Assembly: GCA_012862575.1 (NCBI GenBank)
Contig: BLSF01000002.1
Span: forward strand, 1,221,653-1,285,652
Reading direction: 5' to 3'
Source of the DNA: Parietichytrium sp. I65-24A
Lineage: Eukaryota; Sar; Bigyra; Thraustochytrida; Thraustochytriidae
DNA length: 64,000 nucleotides
Positions 29,481 to 41,100 of the stretch are shown here, in pieces. The position numbers and the translations under genes were made by a program. The notes under the pieces are model-generated. The model did not search any database. It was given only the letters and a program-made list of their open reading frames with translations, and was not told the DNA's origin. The first letter of the stretch is position 1. The number at the start of each line of letters is the position of its first letter.

Positions 29481-29703
29481 TCTTTTATTGTACTTTGAAC
29501 GAGCCATACCCATGTTGGCACATATTTTACAACTGACAATGTATTACAATAAGAATGTCAATTCACAAAACAAATCTAATCCAGTTGCGGTCGTGACTTC
29601 TGTCACCGTCTCCGCCGCAACCAAAATTTATAAGGTAGCATACAACTAGCTAGCTTTTATATAGTGCTCTATGGTCCAACAAAAGAGAAGATTAAAAAGG
29701 AAT
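29481..29703. other. Spacer between IRE1 and the tRNA gene
   Basis: AT-rich 223 bases holding the IRE1 3' flank. The oligo-T that would end pol III transcription of the minus-strand tRNA corresponds to an A run near 29690-29700 (aaaaagg), which is weak. Confidence 0.4.
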
Positions 29704-29798
29704 GACCACGGTAAGACTCGAACTCACAACCTCCTGATATCAATTGGACACAAGTTCCAATCGTAGTCAGACGCGCTGTCCAATTGCGCCACGCGGTC
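29704..29798 (-). tRNA. tRNA-Arg(ACG) with 22-nt intron
   Basis: The minus strand folds as a complete tRNA: acceptor GACCGCG/CGTGGTC (one G-T pair), D stem GCGC/GCGC, anticodon stem TCTGA/TCAGG, T stem GTGAG/CTTAC with TTCGAGT loop. The anticodon ACG lies at 29764-29762, with A37 at 29761. A 22-base intron at 29760-29739 sits at the canonical position after base 37. The spliced length is 73 bases, without encoded CCA. A34 would be edited to inosine to read CGN arginine codons. The intron holds a 9-base perfect complement to the D-loop region (see findings). Confidence 0.93.
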
Positions 29799-30166
29799 GA
29801 AACAGGAGGACGATTGAGAGTATATAATTGTAAAACTAAAGGCTAGGAGTAAGCATTTCTGCTACGTTTCGATTTGAAAGAAATCTTCGGCCAAGAAATT
29901 CATGAACTTTTGCTTCACAGCGAAAGACCTGCATGAACGTAGACTTGAAGAACGACTTTGGGATTCATTTCACTGAACAGAGGACACCGAGAAGAGACAA
30001 AAAGGCTTGAAAGAGCAAGCCACGAAAGATGTTTAGTGCAGGCAGATGGTTTGCTACTCTGTCTTGTAAAGGAGCGAACATGAGAGACATCAAAATTCCA
30101 GCTTGAGAAGGAGTTGAAACAGCTTTTTGGAAAGGGCAGGTTTGAGAATTCAATTTGTTTGTTAGT
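29799..30166. other. Spacer, 3' flank of ETFB
   Basis: 368 bases between the tRNA 5' end and the ETFB stop codon, both on the minus strand. No gene seen. Confidence 0.5.
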
Positions 30167-31221
30167 TTAGATGACACCGTCAGCCTTGAGCTTTGAAATG
30201 ACCTCATCGACCGACTCGACCTTGATACCAGCCTGGCGGACTGGAGGATCTTCGACAGAGACAATCTCGAGGCGGGAGTCGATATCCACGCCAAGGTCAG
30301 AGGCAGTGAATGCATCAATCTTCTTCTTCTTGGCCTTCATGATGTTTGGAAGAGTGGCGTAGCGAGGTTCGTTGAGACGCAAGTCAGCAGTGACGACAGC
30401 AGGGAGCTTCATCTCGAGGTTCTGGACACCAGTGTCGATCTCCTTGGTAAGCTTGAGGGCGCCCCCCTCGACTGCGAGCTTAGACGCAAAGGTAGCCTGT
30501 GGCCAGTCCATCAGACCAGCGAGCATCTGGCCGGTAGCGTTGGTGTCATCATCGATGGCTTGCTTGCCCACGATAACAAGGTCTGGCTTCTCCTTTTCTA
30601 CAATTGCCTTGAGGCACTTTGCCACTGCCAAAGGCTCTACCGCAGTCGGGTCGCTACCAGCCAGACCAGGATCCACGTGGATCGCTCTGTCGCATCCCAT
30701 AGCAAGCGCGGACCTGAGCTGCTCCTGGGAGGTCTTTCCTCCGATGGTCACAGCGATGACCTCCTTTGCGATCTTCTTCTCCTTGAGACGGACAGCCTCC
30801 TCCACTGCGATCTCACAGAACGGGTTCATCGACATCTTCGCCGACAAGTCCACGCCCTTCTTGTCTGGCTTGACGCGGATTTTCACCGCATAGTCCTGTG
30901 CACATCATCGCGCATCATCCAATCCACGTCAGCATCAATCAATCAATCTATCTATCTATCCATCCATCTACCGACCGTCCTCCAACCTCTCTATCCGTAA
31001 AACCATCCCTTCCCTTCCCCGCCGCATCTAACATCGCGCATCATCCCACCTCAGGCGCACATGTCAAAACACCACTCCCGACTCTCCAATCCTCGGGCAT
31101 CCCATGTTGGAAGACCAAACTTTGCCACCTTTCGACACGCTTCCACACGCTTCCAAACGCTGCACAACTCTGTCCGAACGCAACTTACGATCACCCTCTT
31201 CACTCCAACGAGAACCTTCAT
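30167..31221 (-). CDS. ETFB: Electron transfer flavoprotein subunit beta (2 exons)
   Basis: Exon 1 (31221-31189) encodes [11 protein letters not shown] and exon 2 (30895-30167) continues [16 protein letters not shown], in phase 0 across an intron with gtaagt and cacag ends. The joined product is 253 residues, matching the usual ~255. Family features include the [20 protein letters not shown] segment, the [11 protein letters not shown] region, [31 protein letters not shown], and a C-terminal pairing arm ([11 protein letters not shown]). ETF-beta binds AMP, pairs with ETF-alpha in the mitochondrial matrix, and carries electrons from acyl-CoA dehydrogenases to ETF-QO. Exon 2 alone would lose the first beta strand, so exon 1 is well supported. 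Confidence 0.94.
30933..30969. repeat. AATC/ATCT/ATCC repeats inside the ETFB intron
   Basis: Three successive tetranucleotide runs lie near the acceptor of the ETFB intron (minus sense). Confidence 0.85.
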
Positions 31222-32743
31222 CTTGCCGCTCGCACTCTTTCTCTTTCTCTCTCTCTATCTGTGTGTGAGTGTGAGTGTGTCTCGCTCGCTCTGCCTCTCC
31301 GCCGCGCTCAATTACGTATCTATCGCCCAACTCTCTCTCTGTCTCTCTCTCTGTGTGTCACTTCTCTCATTTCGACACTCTTCCGACTCTTACCGCACGG
31401 GTTAACTGCCAGTGCTAGCAGCGCGCTCGCTAGCTGGAGAGAGTAGCGAGGCCTACCTCCGGGTGCTAGGAGGCGGCTGGCGTTTCAGGTAGCAGTGCCC
31501 AGTCCTGCAGGATAGATAGAAAGGTAAGCGAAGGGGTAGAAGTTGCGGGAATAGGCTGGATGGTAGGAGTGCAGGATAGGATGTATGCAGCCGTGGAGCG
31601 TAGCGGGATGGTAGAAAGGACTAGGACGAGGTGAGAGCGTCGTTGTAGAATGTTGTAAAGACTTTGGGAGGTGCTAGCGTTGTGGGTAGCTGCGGATGTG
31701 ATGGAAATAGTTGTTGAAATTCTTATAATTTTGTGGGGATAGCGAAGACTACTGAAAAGTGGTAGCCTCGCTGCCACACACAGATGTGGCTAGCAAGACT
31801 CATTACTCTGAACCGTAGCGAAGTCTTGTGCGCAGAATCCAATAGTAAGCCCTCACACTCGACGGACACGTTCTGCAGCATTTCCAAGTCCAGAATAATT
31901 GACGCTCGAAGTATCCTACAAGCGAGCGGGAATGGCCTCTACGAATGCTTCTATTGTTCCTCAGTGCCTCATAGTGTAAACCACTAAACGCAGCAGCCTG
32001 ATGCTGGCTGAAATGTGGTTACGAAAGTGGGGTGCTAGTAAGTGGTAACGAAAATTATGGGGCTCTTACAGGTGCGTATGGGTTGCTATAGTCCATTTTG
32101 CATTTACACATTGAGCTGCTGCGATGTGTGCCAAAGTGTGGAATGGCAAGTCTGTTTGCAAGATTATTCGTTTAGAATTCACAATCAGAGCATTTAAACA
32201 GAAATTTCAGAACATAGAAGAAAAAAAACAAAGGGCGACTCTTTCTTTGACATTGTCTCTGACTAGGCACGGACGCGCAAATAGAACTGAAGGTGGAAAA
32301 GCTAGCTAGTGAAGCGATCGATAGCTGTCTTGTTGAGCACATTCGTTTAGCAGTCAGATTGCTGCGGGGGGATCAGTCAGCCTGGCTGAAAGTCGTTAAA
32401 AAGTAATAATAACAGAGTCAGCTAAAGGATCCCGTCACTAATGCATGTTTTCAAAATCAGGAGAAATGGCCAAATGCGAGGGGTGATCAAGTCAGCCTAC
32501 CAAAAGATGGGATCGACGAACTTGGCTGACTTTGAGACTTGGCACAACGAAACGCGACAAGACTTCCTTAACTTTTCCGCATTCAAAGGCAGGTCCTCGG
32601 AGCTCACCCCAAACACCCCAAACAACGAACAGGCACGCACCGCGTTATGGCGTTACGGCGCAACCCCAGGATCCTCGGAACCGACATGAACGCATGTAGC
32701 GCGTAATGTCGGAACGAGTCGCGGTATTACAGTAGCATCAAGC
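31222..32743. other. Gene-free 1.5 kb with ETFB promoter and CT tracts
   Basis: CT runs at 31234-31260 and 31328-31353 give sense-strand GA tracts just upstream of ETFB. A minus-strand 103-residue frame at 31466-31777 is low complexity. I see no gene. Confidence 0.55.
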
Positions 32744-33048
32744 TCAGCCGTCCTTTTGCTCGTCCAGGTTCCCGTACACCAGGCGGCGCAGAAATTTAAT
32801 CTCCTTCAAGACGAGCTCCCATAGCAGGTACCACGCTAAGTTTCACAATCACAATATATACCAAGCGTGTCAGGACAAGCGTTGTTGCCGCATTAAGCCG
32901 CGCAACCTCGAAACTTACCGACTCCGATCACTGCCAAGTTCGTCCCCACCGCGACGACCACGTACAGGATCATAATCCAGCTCCAGCTGAATCCTGCGAG
33001 CTCCACCAGAAGATCATCCAGCCACGGCCACCAACCTCCAGTGACCAT
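32744..33048 (-). CDS. Small two-exon single-pass membrane protein (73 aa)
   Basis: Found by splice reading: exon 1 is 33048-32919 and exon 2 is 32835-32744, joined in phase 1 across an 83-base intron with gtaagt and aacttag ends. The product has 73 residues. It begins MVTGGWWPWLDDLL, has a hydrophobic core from ~24 to ~52 (WIMILYVVVAVGTNLAVIGV then AWYLLWELVL), and ends KEIKFLRRLVYGNLDEQKDG, a positively charged juxtamembrane helix with an acidic tail. The size and layout resemble SMIM-type proteins, but I do not recognise a family. Consensus splice ends, the open frame in both exons and a coherent membrane protein argue that it is real. GA-rich sense sequence lies upstream. Confidence 0.7.
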
Positions 33049-33591
33049 TCTCCTCGTCGCACTATTTATCCTTCGTCCTCGCCTCTTCCTCTGCTTGCTT
33101 CCTCTCTCTCTCTATTTCTATTTCTATTTCTCTCTCTATATCTATTTCTTTCGGTCAATAACTTCAGCCTAAAACAGCGAGAAAAGTGTCCTCGCTCCAA
33201 AGAGAACCTTTCCTTGCGACAACTTTTCCTCACATTCGCTACCCCTACTTACCCAAACGGCTAATCCCAGTTCCCAGGAGGTCGCGATTCTCAACGAACA
33301 AATAATGCTTCCTTGGCTTCTCCGCTGCACTTTCCCGCTCATGTTGTTCCGGTTATCCGGTATAAGACCGCATAACGAACAAACGAATGCTCCGGAATCC
33401 TCGCCTGGTGCCACTGGTAGCCGAGTATAGCCAAGTCCTACCCGTCCACTCTGGAGGCGAGCGAGGACTCTGACGAGCTCTGGGGACATACGCGCAGGTA
33501 ACAGACAGAAAGCGTTCCGCAGCAGGCGAGCTGGACGGTGGGACAGTGGGACAGTGGGACACGGGGACACTTGGATACTGAAAGAGGAGGG
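33049..33591. promoter_or_regulatory. Divergent promoter region (small membrane protein / GET4)
   Basis: 543 bases between two diverging starts. CT/TTTCTA runs at 33100-33150 are GA-rich in the sense of the minus gene. A gggacagtgggacagtgggac tandem sits at about 33540-33565 close to the GET4 start. Confidence 0.55.
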
Positions 33592-34649
33592 ATGACTATC
33601 ATAGGAGCCGCCGGATCCAAGGCAGAGCGGCTGGAGAAGAAGTGAGTTATTGACGGTGTTTTGGGTAACTTTGAAGAAGGCATGAATGATGAATTAGGGG
33701 GAAATTTATTTCTTTGTTAGCTGTCAATGCTCTTCGGTTTTTTCTTCATTTGGTTTTGCTGACGAATCAAATGGGTAAAATGTGTGGAAACAGTGTGCAA
33801 GAAGGCGACGCATACGGCGCACTGCAGACTTACAAAACATTCCATGCTAGGGCTGCCAAGAAGGGCGACTGGGACTCAGCGATCGACCTGCTGAGATCTG
33901 GCAGCGTGGTTCTCCTTAAGAACAATCACCTCACAGCCGGAACTGAGCTTGCCCTCCTGTTGGTGGAGACTCTAGAGAGCGGCAAACTTGATCAAACGGA
34001 TGAGATTAAAAAGGTGTTGTTGGAGATAAGCGCTGCCTTTGAGCTAGTAAACGAGTCCGACGCTAAGAAGGCAGAGGCTGCAAAAAATCAAGCGCGATTT
34101 TTAAAGGCTAGTATCGCGTGGTCCACCCTACAAAAGCATGGTCTCTACCCAAAGGGCGACCCTGAACTACACTATCTCGCAGCAAAGGCGAAAATTCGAA
34201 CCCGTGATCTCCCTGGCGCATCCACCCACTTTCTTCATTCGAGGCAGCCGAAAGAATTTGCGACCTTTCTCTACCAATGGTCCTCGCTTGGCTATGCCGG
34301 GGAACGCGACCTCTTCCTCGCTCGAGTGGTTTTGCAGCTTCTCGCACTGGAGAATCTCAAGGAGGCTAATGAGGTGCATGACACTTTCATCGCCATTTGT
34401 ACTATGCAGAAAACACCGATGAAAGAAACGCCGCTGTCCAATTTCATCCGCTTCCTACTCAAGACGTTGGAACGCGACGCATACCCACTCTTCAAAATGC
34501 TCTGCGAGAAGTACGACAACTCAATCAACCGCGATCAGTCTTTTCAATTGTACCTGGACAGGATCCAGGAGCTATTCTTTGGCGTCAAACCGCAAAAGCG
34601 TGGATTGCAGGCCATGATGGATAGCATGCTCGGCATGTTTGGCGGATAG
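33592..34649 (+). CDS. GET4: GET4/TRC35 homologue (2 exons)
   Basis: Exon 1 (33592-33641) encodes MTIIGAAGSKAERLEK, and exon 2 (33794-34649) continues NVQEGDAYGALQTYKTFHAR. The join is phase 2, with gtgagt and aaacag ends, giving 301 residues. The all-helical TPR-like solenoid matches GET4: SAIDLLRSGSVVLL, TAGTELALLLVETLE, DPELHYLAAKAK, STHFLHSRQPKEFA, FLARVVLQLLALENL, PLSNFIRFLLKTLERDA, and the near-terminal YLDRIQELFFGVKP signature. GET4 is the scaffold that links the SGTA/UBL module to GET3 for tail-anchored protein delivery; in animals it also binds BAG6. The next gene, convergent and 283 bases away, is a BAG6-like protein. Confidence 0.92.
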
Positions 34650-34932
34650 ATGCAGGACTTGAGAGTTTTTTTTTAATCTATCATCAATTAAAACCAAAAT
34701 CCAGGTTTTTTTTTGTTCGACATTCACGACCCCGAATAGAGAAGAGAGACAAAGAAAACAAAACGTCAAATAAGCAAGAGGTTTCTTCCACACATGACAC
34801 AAAGTGAATACTGTTGTATTCAATATTTCGAAGTCTGTAGAACGAGCAAAAGTCCTACTGGGGCAAAGGTTTGTACATTCTTGCTCAAAACATCAGACTA
34901 TGCAACTTGTTCACTGTGCTGTAGGGGAGCTT

Positions 34933-36480
34933 TTATCTCCGTTGTCGTTTCGACGGACCCATACCAGAATTGCTGGAGAGACGTTTATTCCTTTCCTCAT
35001 GAGGGGCCAGTTCCAACGAGGATGAACTAGAGGATGTAGAAGAGTTTGGAGGGACTCTCGACTCCTCCAATGGCGCAGTTTCCTGTCTCTCCTCGGTTGT
35101 GCTTGCCCCGGCTGAACGCGTATCAGAGCCCGTCGACGAATCTTGGCGACGGCCAGGCGGCAACGGTAACGAACGCAACCGAATCGGATGCCCATTTGGG
35201 CGTTGCGATCCGATAATCGCAGAGAGAATGTTCCCAACAAGGTTTGGCAGCCTGCCCCTCGTAGACCTCGAAGAAGTGCCATCTTCTGAGTTTGCCTCTG
35301 GGCTCCTACCAGAAGCTGAGCTCGTGCCAGGCCGGCCTGACTCTGCGCGAGGGCCGGTATTTCGACCTCCAGGCGCCGTGGGGTCCGAGTCAGGAGCGCC
35401 GAACGACTGAAACTCAAAGCGCCCGGAGCCAGAATCAGATGGAAGGATCACATACTCCCGTCGAACAAACCGAGGCTGTAACCCTGGAATAGTGCCAGAG
35501 GGAGATCTATCGGGGTGATTGCGTTCGCTTAAATCTGCGTCAACGGAAAGCAAGGGTTCCATCGATGGCAGTGCCAAAAACGCTTCGGCAGCAAACTGAA
35601 AAGCGGGGTCATGCGGCTCTCGCGACCTAGAAGATTGAGGTAGCACCTGGCCGATGATTTCTTGCAAGCGAATACTTAAAGTCAACAGAGAGTCAACAAA
35701 CGACTCGGGATCAGACCCATGAATTTCCTCTCGAGCACGACGTAACTGAGCGAGCGCATCCCTTCTTGTCTGATGAAAACGTAGTCCGCTTTGCGTTGCT
35801 CCTATCGACGACCGGCGCAAACGCTGTAGAGATTGGCAAATTCTTGCCTGTCGGCGTCGAAACACTGCGCTTTCGTCGCTCTGACCGTTGGACCGCCTTC
35901 CTGAAGTCCGCGCGATACCACTTGTGCCACTTTCCTGCGGTTGTGAATCCCCTCCTTCTGTTCCCTCGTTTCCGGCTGCCCGTTGCCTCCCCCACGGCGG
36001 TCTCTGTGGGAACAGATACGTCATCATGTGGTGATCGAACGACTCATCGGGAAAGAGCCTGCCTCTTGACCTCTCCGAGCCATCACCAACGACTTCTGCC
36101 TGGACAAGCACTCGGGGTGGAAGCATGCCAAACGAAGGGCTCGCTTGCGGGGGCCTGTGGCCCCTGAGCCTTCCTGCTGTCCGCCCTCTTGCAGCACCCT
36201 GTGGGGATCCCCGATCTTGCCTCACAGTTTGAGGGTCCGTGTTGAGCTCTACAGGGCGTTCCACGAGGTGTATGGTTACCCCATCGCGGATCGAATACGA
36301 GGCCAGATCTTTGTCATTCGCGAGTACTTTTCCCTGGAAAATGAGTCTCTGCCTCTCCGTCTCCACGCCAGTCTCATTAAACACTCTCCTTTTGAGATCT
36401 GGCACGCTGCATTCCGGGTCGATGTTTAGCTCAAAGTGCGTCGACTGCAATGTCTTTACTCGTATGTTCCACAGGGCCAT
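34933..36480 (-). CDS. BAG6/Scythe-like ubiquitin-like-domain protein
   Basis: From the ATG at 36480 (-3 A, +4 G context) the product has 515 residues; an ATG at 36495 would add five. Residues ~1-78 form a ubiquitin-like domain whose second half (RQRLIFQGKVLANDKDL.., VTIHLVERP) is close to the BAG6 type. The rest is largely disordered, rich in Arg, Ser, Pro and Gly. One helical island lies around residues 205-275 (RRDALAQLRRAREEIHG, FVDSLLTLSIRLQEIIGQVLP), a layout like the central conserved helices of BAG6. The protein ends in a basic cluster, GMGPSKRQRR. BAG6 shields exposed hydrophobic segments and triages membrane proteins. The C-terminal BAG-similar domain of animal BAG6 is missing here. 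Other UBL proteins (ubiquilin, HERP) are less likely since no UBA or STI1 domain is seen. Confidence 0.75.
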   Translation of the reverse strand: MALWNIRVKTLQSTHFELNIDPECSVPDLKRRVFNETGVETERQRLIFQGKVLANDKDLASYSIRDGVTIHLVERPVELNTDPQTVRQDRGSPQGAARGRTAGRLRGHRPPQASPSFGMLPPRVLVQAEVVGDGSERSRGRLFPDESFDHHMMTYLFPQRPPWGRQRAAGNEGTEGGDSQPQESGTSGIARTSGRRSNGQSDESAVFRRRQARICQSLQRLRRSSIGATQSGLRFHQTRRDALAQLRRAREEIHGSDPESFVDSLLTLSIRLQEIIGQVLPQSSRSREPHDPAFQFAAEAFLALPSMEPLLSVDADLSERNHPDRSPSGTIPGLQPRFVRREYVILPSDSGSGRFEFQSFGAPDSDPTAPGGRNTGPRAESGRPGTSSASGRSPEANSEDGTSSRSTRGRLPNLVGNILSAIIGSQRPNGHPIRLRSLPLPPGRRQDSSTGSDTRSAGASTTEERQETAPLEESRVPPNSSTSSSSSSLELAPHEERNKRLSSNSGMGPSKRQRR

Positions 36481-38123
36481 TCTCCTCTCTCCCATGTACA
36501 ATAGCTACTGATCTTTCTTCAGCTTGCCCTTCGCCTCTTCGCCTCTTCGCGGCAAACGCAAACGCAAACAATCAGCAAGCCCACGCACAAAACCTCGCCT
36601 GCTTCTCCGAACTTGCTTCTTCCCAAATTCCAAATTCCACACTTTTCGTTCGCGGGAAACAAAATGAAACAAACGTTCTCTCTTTTGCGCCAAGGCCGAC
36701 TCTCTCCTAAACTTGCACACTTTTACTTTGATCCCTTTCAATCTACGTGGACCTTGCTCTCCACTTCTATTTCCAAACAAAACACAAAACAAAAAACAAA
36801 AAAACACAAAACCTCGTGTCCTTTTCTGTCCTTTTCTGTCCTTTTCTTCCCGCGTGATGGCGTGATGGTGTGATGGCGCTCCAAGTACGAGTTTCCTAGG
36901 TACTTACTTAGTAGCTGCAAGCTGTCCTCGGTCGAGGCGAGCGTTTCTTTGCTCTTTAGCCAGTTACATATGTGCCCCTACGCCCGCGGGTACTCGAGTA
37001 CAGCTTGTTACCGTACGAGGACGTTCGGGGAAATTACGCCGACTGTTGTAGGGTTCAGATAGATGGAACGATAGAAGTTGGAGAAGACGGATATACGAGT
37101 TGTCCTAGAGGAAAAAGATAGGAAGCGGGCTGGGGGGTTAATCGGTAAGTATTTGTGAATATTTAAAGTACGTAGTTGGATATTTGAATATCCGGAAATA
37201 TAGAGCAGTGTTCGATTTTTGAAGTTTTCAAGTTTCCAAGTTCAAGTTCCAAGTTCGAGTCCGAACCAATTCCACGTTCCGAAATTCCACCAGAGTCTGA
37301 TTGATGAGGCTGGATCGAAGTGCTCTAGCTATCTCTAGAAGGACCGACTGCTGCTCTCTTTGGATTTTAATTAAAGGCTTGATGGATCGATCGACGCCGT
37401 AAAGAGACATAGGCCCATTGATCCGTTACGAAGATGTGCGACTCGGACTCAGACTCGGACTGGCAAGGAAAGATGTGAAAAATGGAAAGTGAGAAGTGGC
37501 TCAGAAACGCAGACTTGAGACCACATTTGCATATTGGACGGTGGGCAGCTCGATGAAACTAGGGCCACCATTTGAGATGCGATTGATTGACAATAGATTG
37601 GACAGGATTGGATGCTGGAAATAAGGTTGCCTCGAAAATTAGTTGCAACAACTGAAGCGTTGTGCGACACCGGAAGCTCGACTTTACTGTTTTGTTCAGT
37701 CTCCCATACTTTGCACGCGTCAATTTTTGGGGAAGAGGACCCCAGCTTCTGGCGCAGCTCGTACAAACAAATTTTGATTTCTGATACTGATTGTTCATTG
37801 CTGAGTACACGCAACGCAGTCAGTACCGGTGCGCTATCGATGGGTTAGTTGCCCACCATCCATCTACTCACCACACTTCCGACTTGGACACAATCTGCGC
37901 TGACTCGTGCTCGTTCCAGCAGACAAAAGGAAGGGATAACGGAGAGGAAGAAGCGAGGCTGAGCACAGCCCTGGCGCACAGGATAGACATCGTGGCCATT
38001 GCGCACAGTCTGGATGCTCTGTGGCACATTCTCGATTCTGAAACAGGTTTAACGCTGGCCCAGGTTGGAGTGGAGTACAGAGGCGAAGGCGAAGGCGACT
38101 GACGTCGGCGCGACAAACTCGAG
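36481..38123. promoter_or_regulatory. Divergent promoter region, 1.6 kb
   Basis: Separates the BAG6-like gene (-) from the PDZ/LRR gene (+). The left side is CT-rich next to the BAG6-like start. A tactcgagta palindrome lies at 36991-37000. Frames here are short and overlapping; none is supported. Confidence 0.5.
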
Positions 38124-41100
38124 ATGTCTCGCGTCACGCTGGACCCGCTACCAGCGAGCCCGAGGGCTGGAGGAAGGGACCAGCATCTGTCAAAAGCGGA
38201 CTCGGGCATCACGAAGAGCTTGCCAGATTTGAAGGCTGGAAATCAGGAGTTTGCGCTGTTTCCTGCAGCTTCGCCGCGAAGGCTGGAGCCGCTGAATGGA
38301 GGAGGACAGACGCAGCCGGCAGGAAGTGTGCTGGAGAATAACAGCAAGCTTTATATTTTGGAGCTGAGGAAAGGTATGCATGGCCTTGGGTTCAAGATGC
38401 TCAACGACAATGACCAGGTGAGGATCTCACATGTGTACATGGACCAGAGAGCGCCACAGTTTCGCCAACCGACTGGAGATCCTGACGCCATGGTCAAAGA
38501 CTTTGACATTGTTCTGCAAATTGGAGATGTAGCAATCACAACGGTGATGGACGCTGAAAATCAAATCTCTTCCGTCCCGCTGGATAAATTTGTCACGGTG
38601 CACCTGTGGCGAGAAGGACTGAACAAATTGAAAGAGGAGGAGCTGAGGCTGAAGAAGGAAGCTCTTATTGCCCAGAATAATGCGCAAGCTATGAAGGAGC
38701 GGGAGCATGAGCATCGTGTGCAAGAGCATCAGAGGAAGACTGAGCGACAGCTGATCGCCAAGAAAATTGCGAGAAGCTCTCCGCTACTGCGCATGTTCAT
38801 CGAAGAGTGCGAGAAACGTTTCACTGTACCAGACATTGAGCTCATGTACCGCATGCGATGTTTACTTGGTACCATGAGGCCAGAGATGATGAAGGCATTT
38901 TCTCCGACCGGCAAAGAAGAGGAGACCAAAAAGGAATCCGAGGAAGGCCTCAACTCTGAGCTGATGGGCGAGAATATCTGCGCACTGGATCTTGGTGCGC
39001 TAGTTTCAGTGAAACCAGTTCACATCTCAATCCTTTGCCACGTACTAGGAAAGCTGCAAACCAAAGTTTTGGGTCAAAAGACTTTGGTCATTGACTTCAA
39101 TTGGAGAGAAATTGACCGACTATCACTACACGCACTTGCCATTTTAATACGGGACTGGCCGGAGACAGTTGGAGATGACGGGGTAAAGCTGGAGCCAATC
39201 ATCGTTCGCGCGGAAGGGATCAACACTGCGTCCGAAATCAGTGCCAGCAAACCTTATCTATTTGGAAACTCCTATCTTGACACTGTTGCCTCCCTCATTC
39301 CATGTATCAGAGGGCTCACAGAATTATCGCTGCACAAATCCAACATTACTGATCTCGCAACCGAAAACCTGGTAAATGCCATCTTGCAATGCACAGACGG
39401 AAGTTTGCAAAAGTTGGACCTGAGCCAGAATAACTTTGGCAAAGTTTTCGCCAACAAATTTTGTGGCGCTTTAAGCGAGGAAGAAGGCAACCCTTGCAAG
39501 CAAATAAAGTCCATCTCGTTGGCGTGGAACGAATTAGGCTCCCAAGGTGGTATTCCATTTTTCACGAATTTGCTCGACGCCAAGAACAGCATGCTGCAAG
39601 AAATCGACGTTTCTTTCAACGGGCTTACGGATGATGTGATCGGGCCCGTGTGCAAGTTGCTCGAGTCAGGAGTTTTGGCTCTACAAAAGCTGAATCTGTC
39701 GCACAACAGGCTTCAACGCAAGGGTGGAGAGGATCTTGCGAGTGCTATTGGCAGCTGCTCTACGCTGACTGACCTTTCCGTAGGCTTCAACAAATTCGGA
39801 TTTGATTCGACGATCTTGCTAATTGCAAAGTGCAAGTTGCATGAGACTCTGGAAACATTGGAAATCGAGAACACCTGCGGCGACTATATGATGAGCAGCG
39901 TTGGGGGAAATAAAGTTTATTGCGAGGGAAAGGAGTTCGAGAAATTTGGCGACGATATTGTGCAGTATTTATGGGACTTGAAAGAGCACATGAATATGTT
40001 GCGTTGTAGAAGTGGGAAAGATTTAGTTGAAGTGAAGATTGAGTATCCATTCAAGCAAAGGGAATGCTTGTCTGAGCTCATTTGGTTCCACAAGCCTCTT
40101 GATATTACGCCAGAAGGCAAGGAGGAGAGCAAGCCAAACAGATACAGCCTGGCACTGTCCATATTTAAAGATCGCTGCAAGGAATCTGACAGTAGGGCAT
40201 TTTTTGACACTATCGCTGTGGTGGACACAGCCATGACCGTGGATTGGCAATTTTTGTGTCCCAAACTCCAGCGCTTCATTAAAAAGGATCCAGAGCAGGT
40301 CGACATCATCCGAACTATTGTTGCCGAAAATTACTTTGCGCTGTCCAACATTTTCCGATTTTACGCTTCAACTGGTGATGAGCATGACTGCATTGGCTTT
40401 GTGGAGTTTCTTGACCTGGTTCAGCGCTGCAAAATTACCGATCGCCAGTCGTGCCCGGAGACAGCTGCCCAGGGCGCATTCATCGCAGCGAACGTGGAGA
40501 TCGAGGCCGAGACTAAGGCCGAGAAAAACGCTATGGATGAGAATCCTGATAATGCTTTGTGTCTGGTAAGTGTTTTCTTCTTGGTTATCGCATTGTGCTT
40601 GCTTTGGGGGAAACTATGGCCTCTTACTGATCTTATCGCGTGTGACACCATTTCGAAATTTTGACAATAAAGTACGAGTTTATTGAAGCCCTGGTTCGTC
40701 TTGCGAACCGCAAATTCTTTGATAAGGGCTCACGAAGAATGGCAAGCTGCGAGTCGGAGGCGTTCCGGTGGATCTTGGACGAGCATGTGCTCAAGCACTG
40801 TGAAGCGCTGGACTCGAACGCTTTTAGGCGGGATAAGATGTATCGCGCAGATGTGGTGACAACCTTGGAAACTTACAAGTTCAAAATTGACAAAGCTTGG
40901 AGGGACTACGCTGGAAGTTCTGGAGCGAACCTGCTCATGGACAACGACCAGTGGAAGGAGTTCTTGCTAGGCACTGGACTTACAAAGCTTTCGGTGGGTG
41001 AGAACGCGAAGACGAGCATTAATGTGTTTCCACCGGCGACGCTTGCATACGCATTCTGGGCCTCGCAAACAATGATCAAGAACATACTGGTCAGGAACGT

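Noticed and set aside
31466-31777. 103-residue minus ORF upstream of ETFB
   Set aside because: Ser/Thr/Leu-rich low complexity, begins at GTG, no domain.
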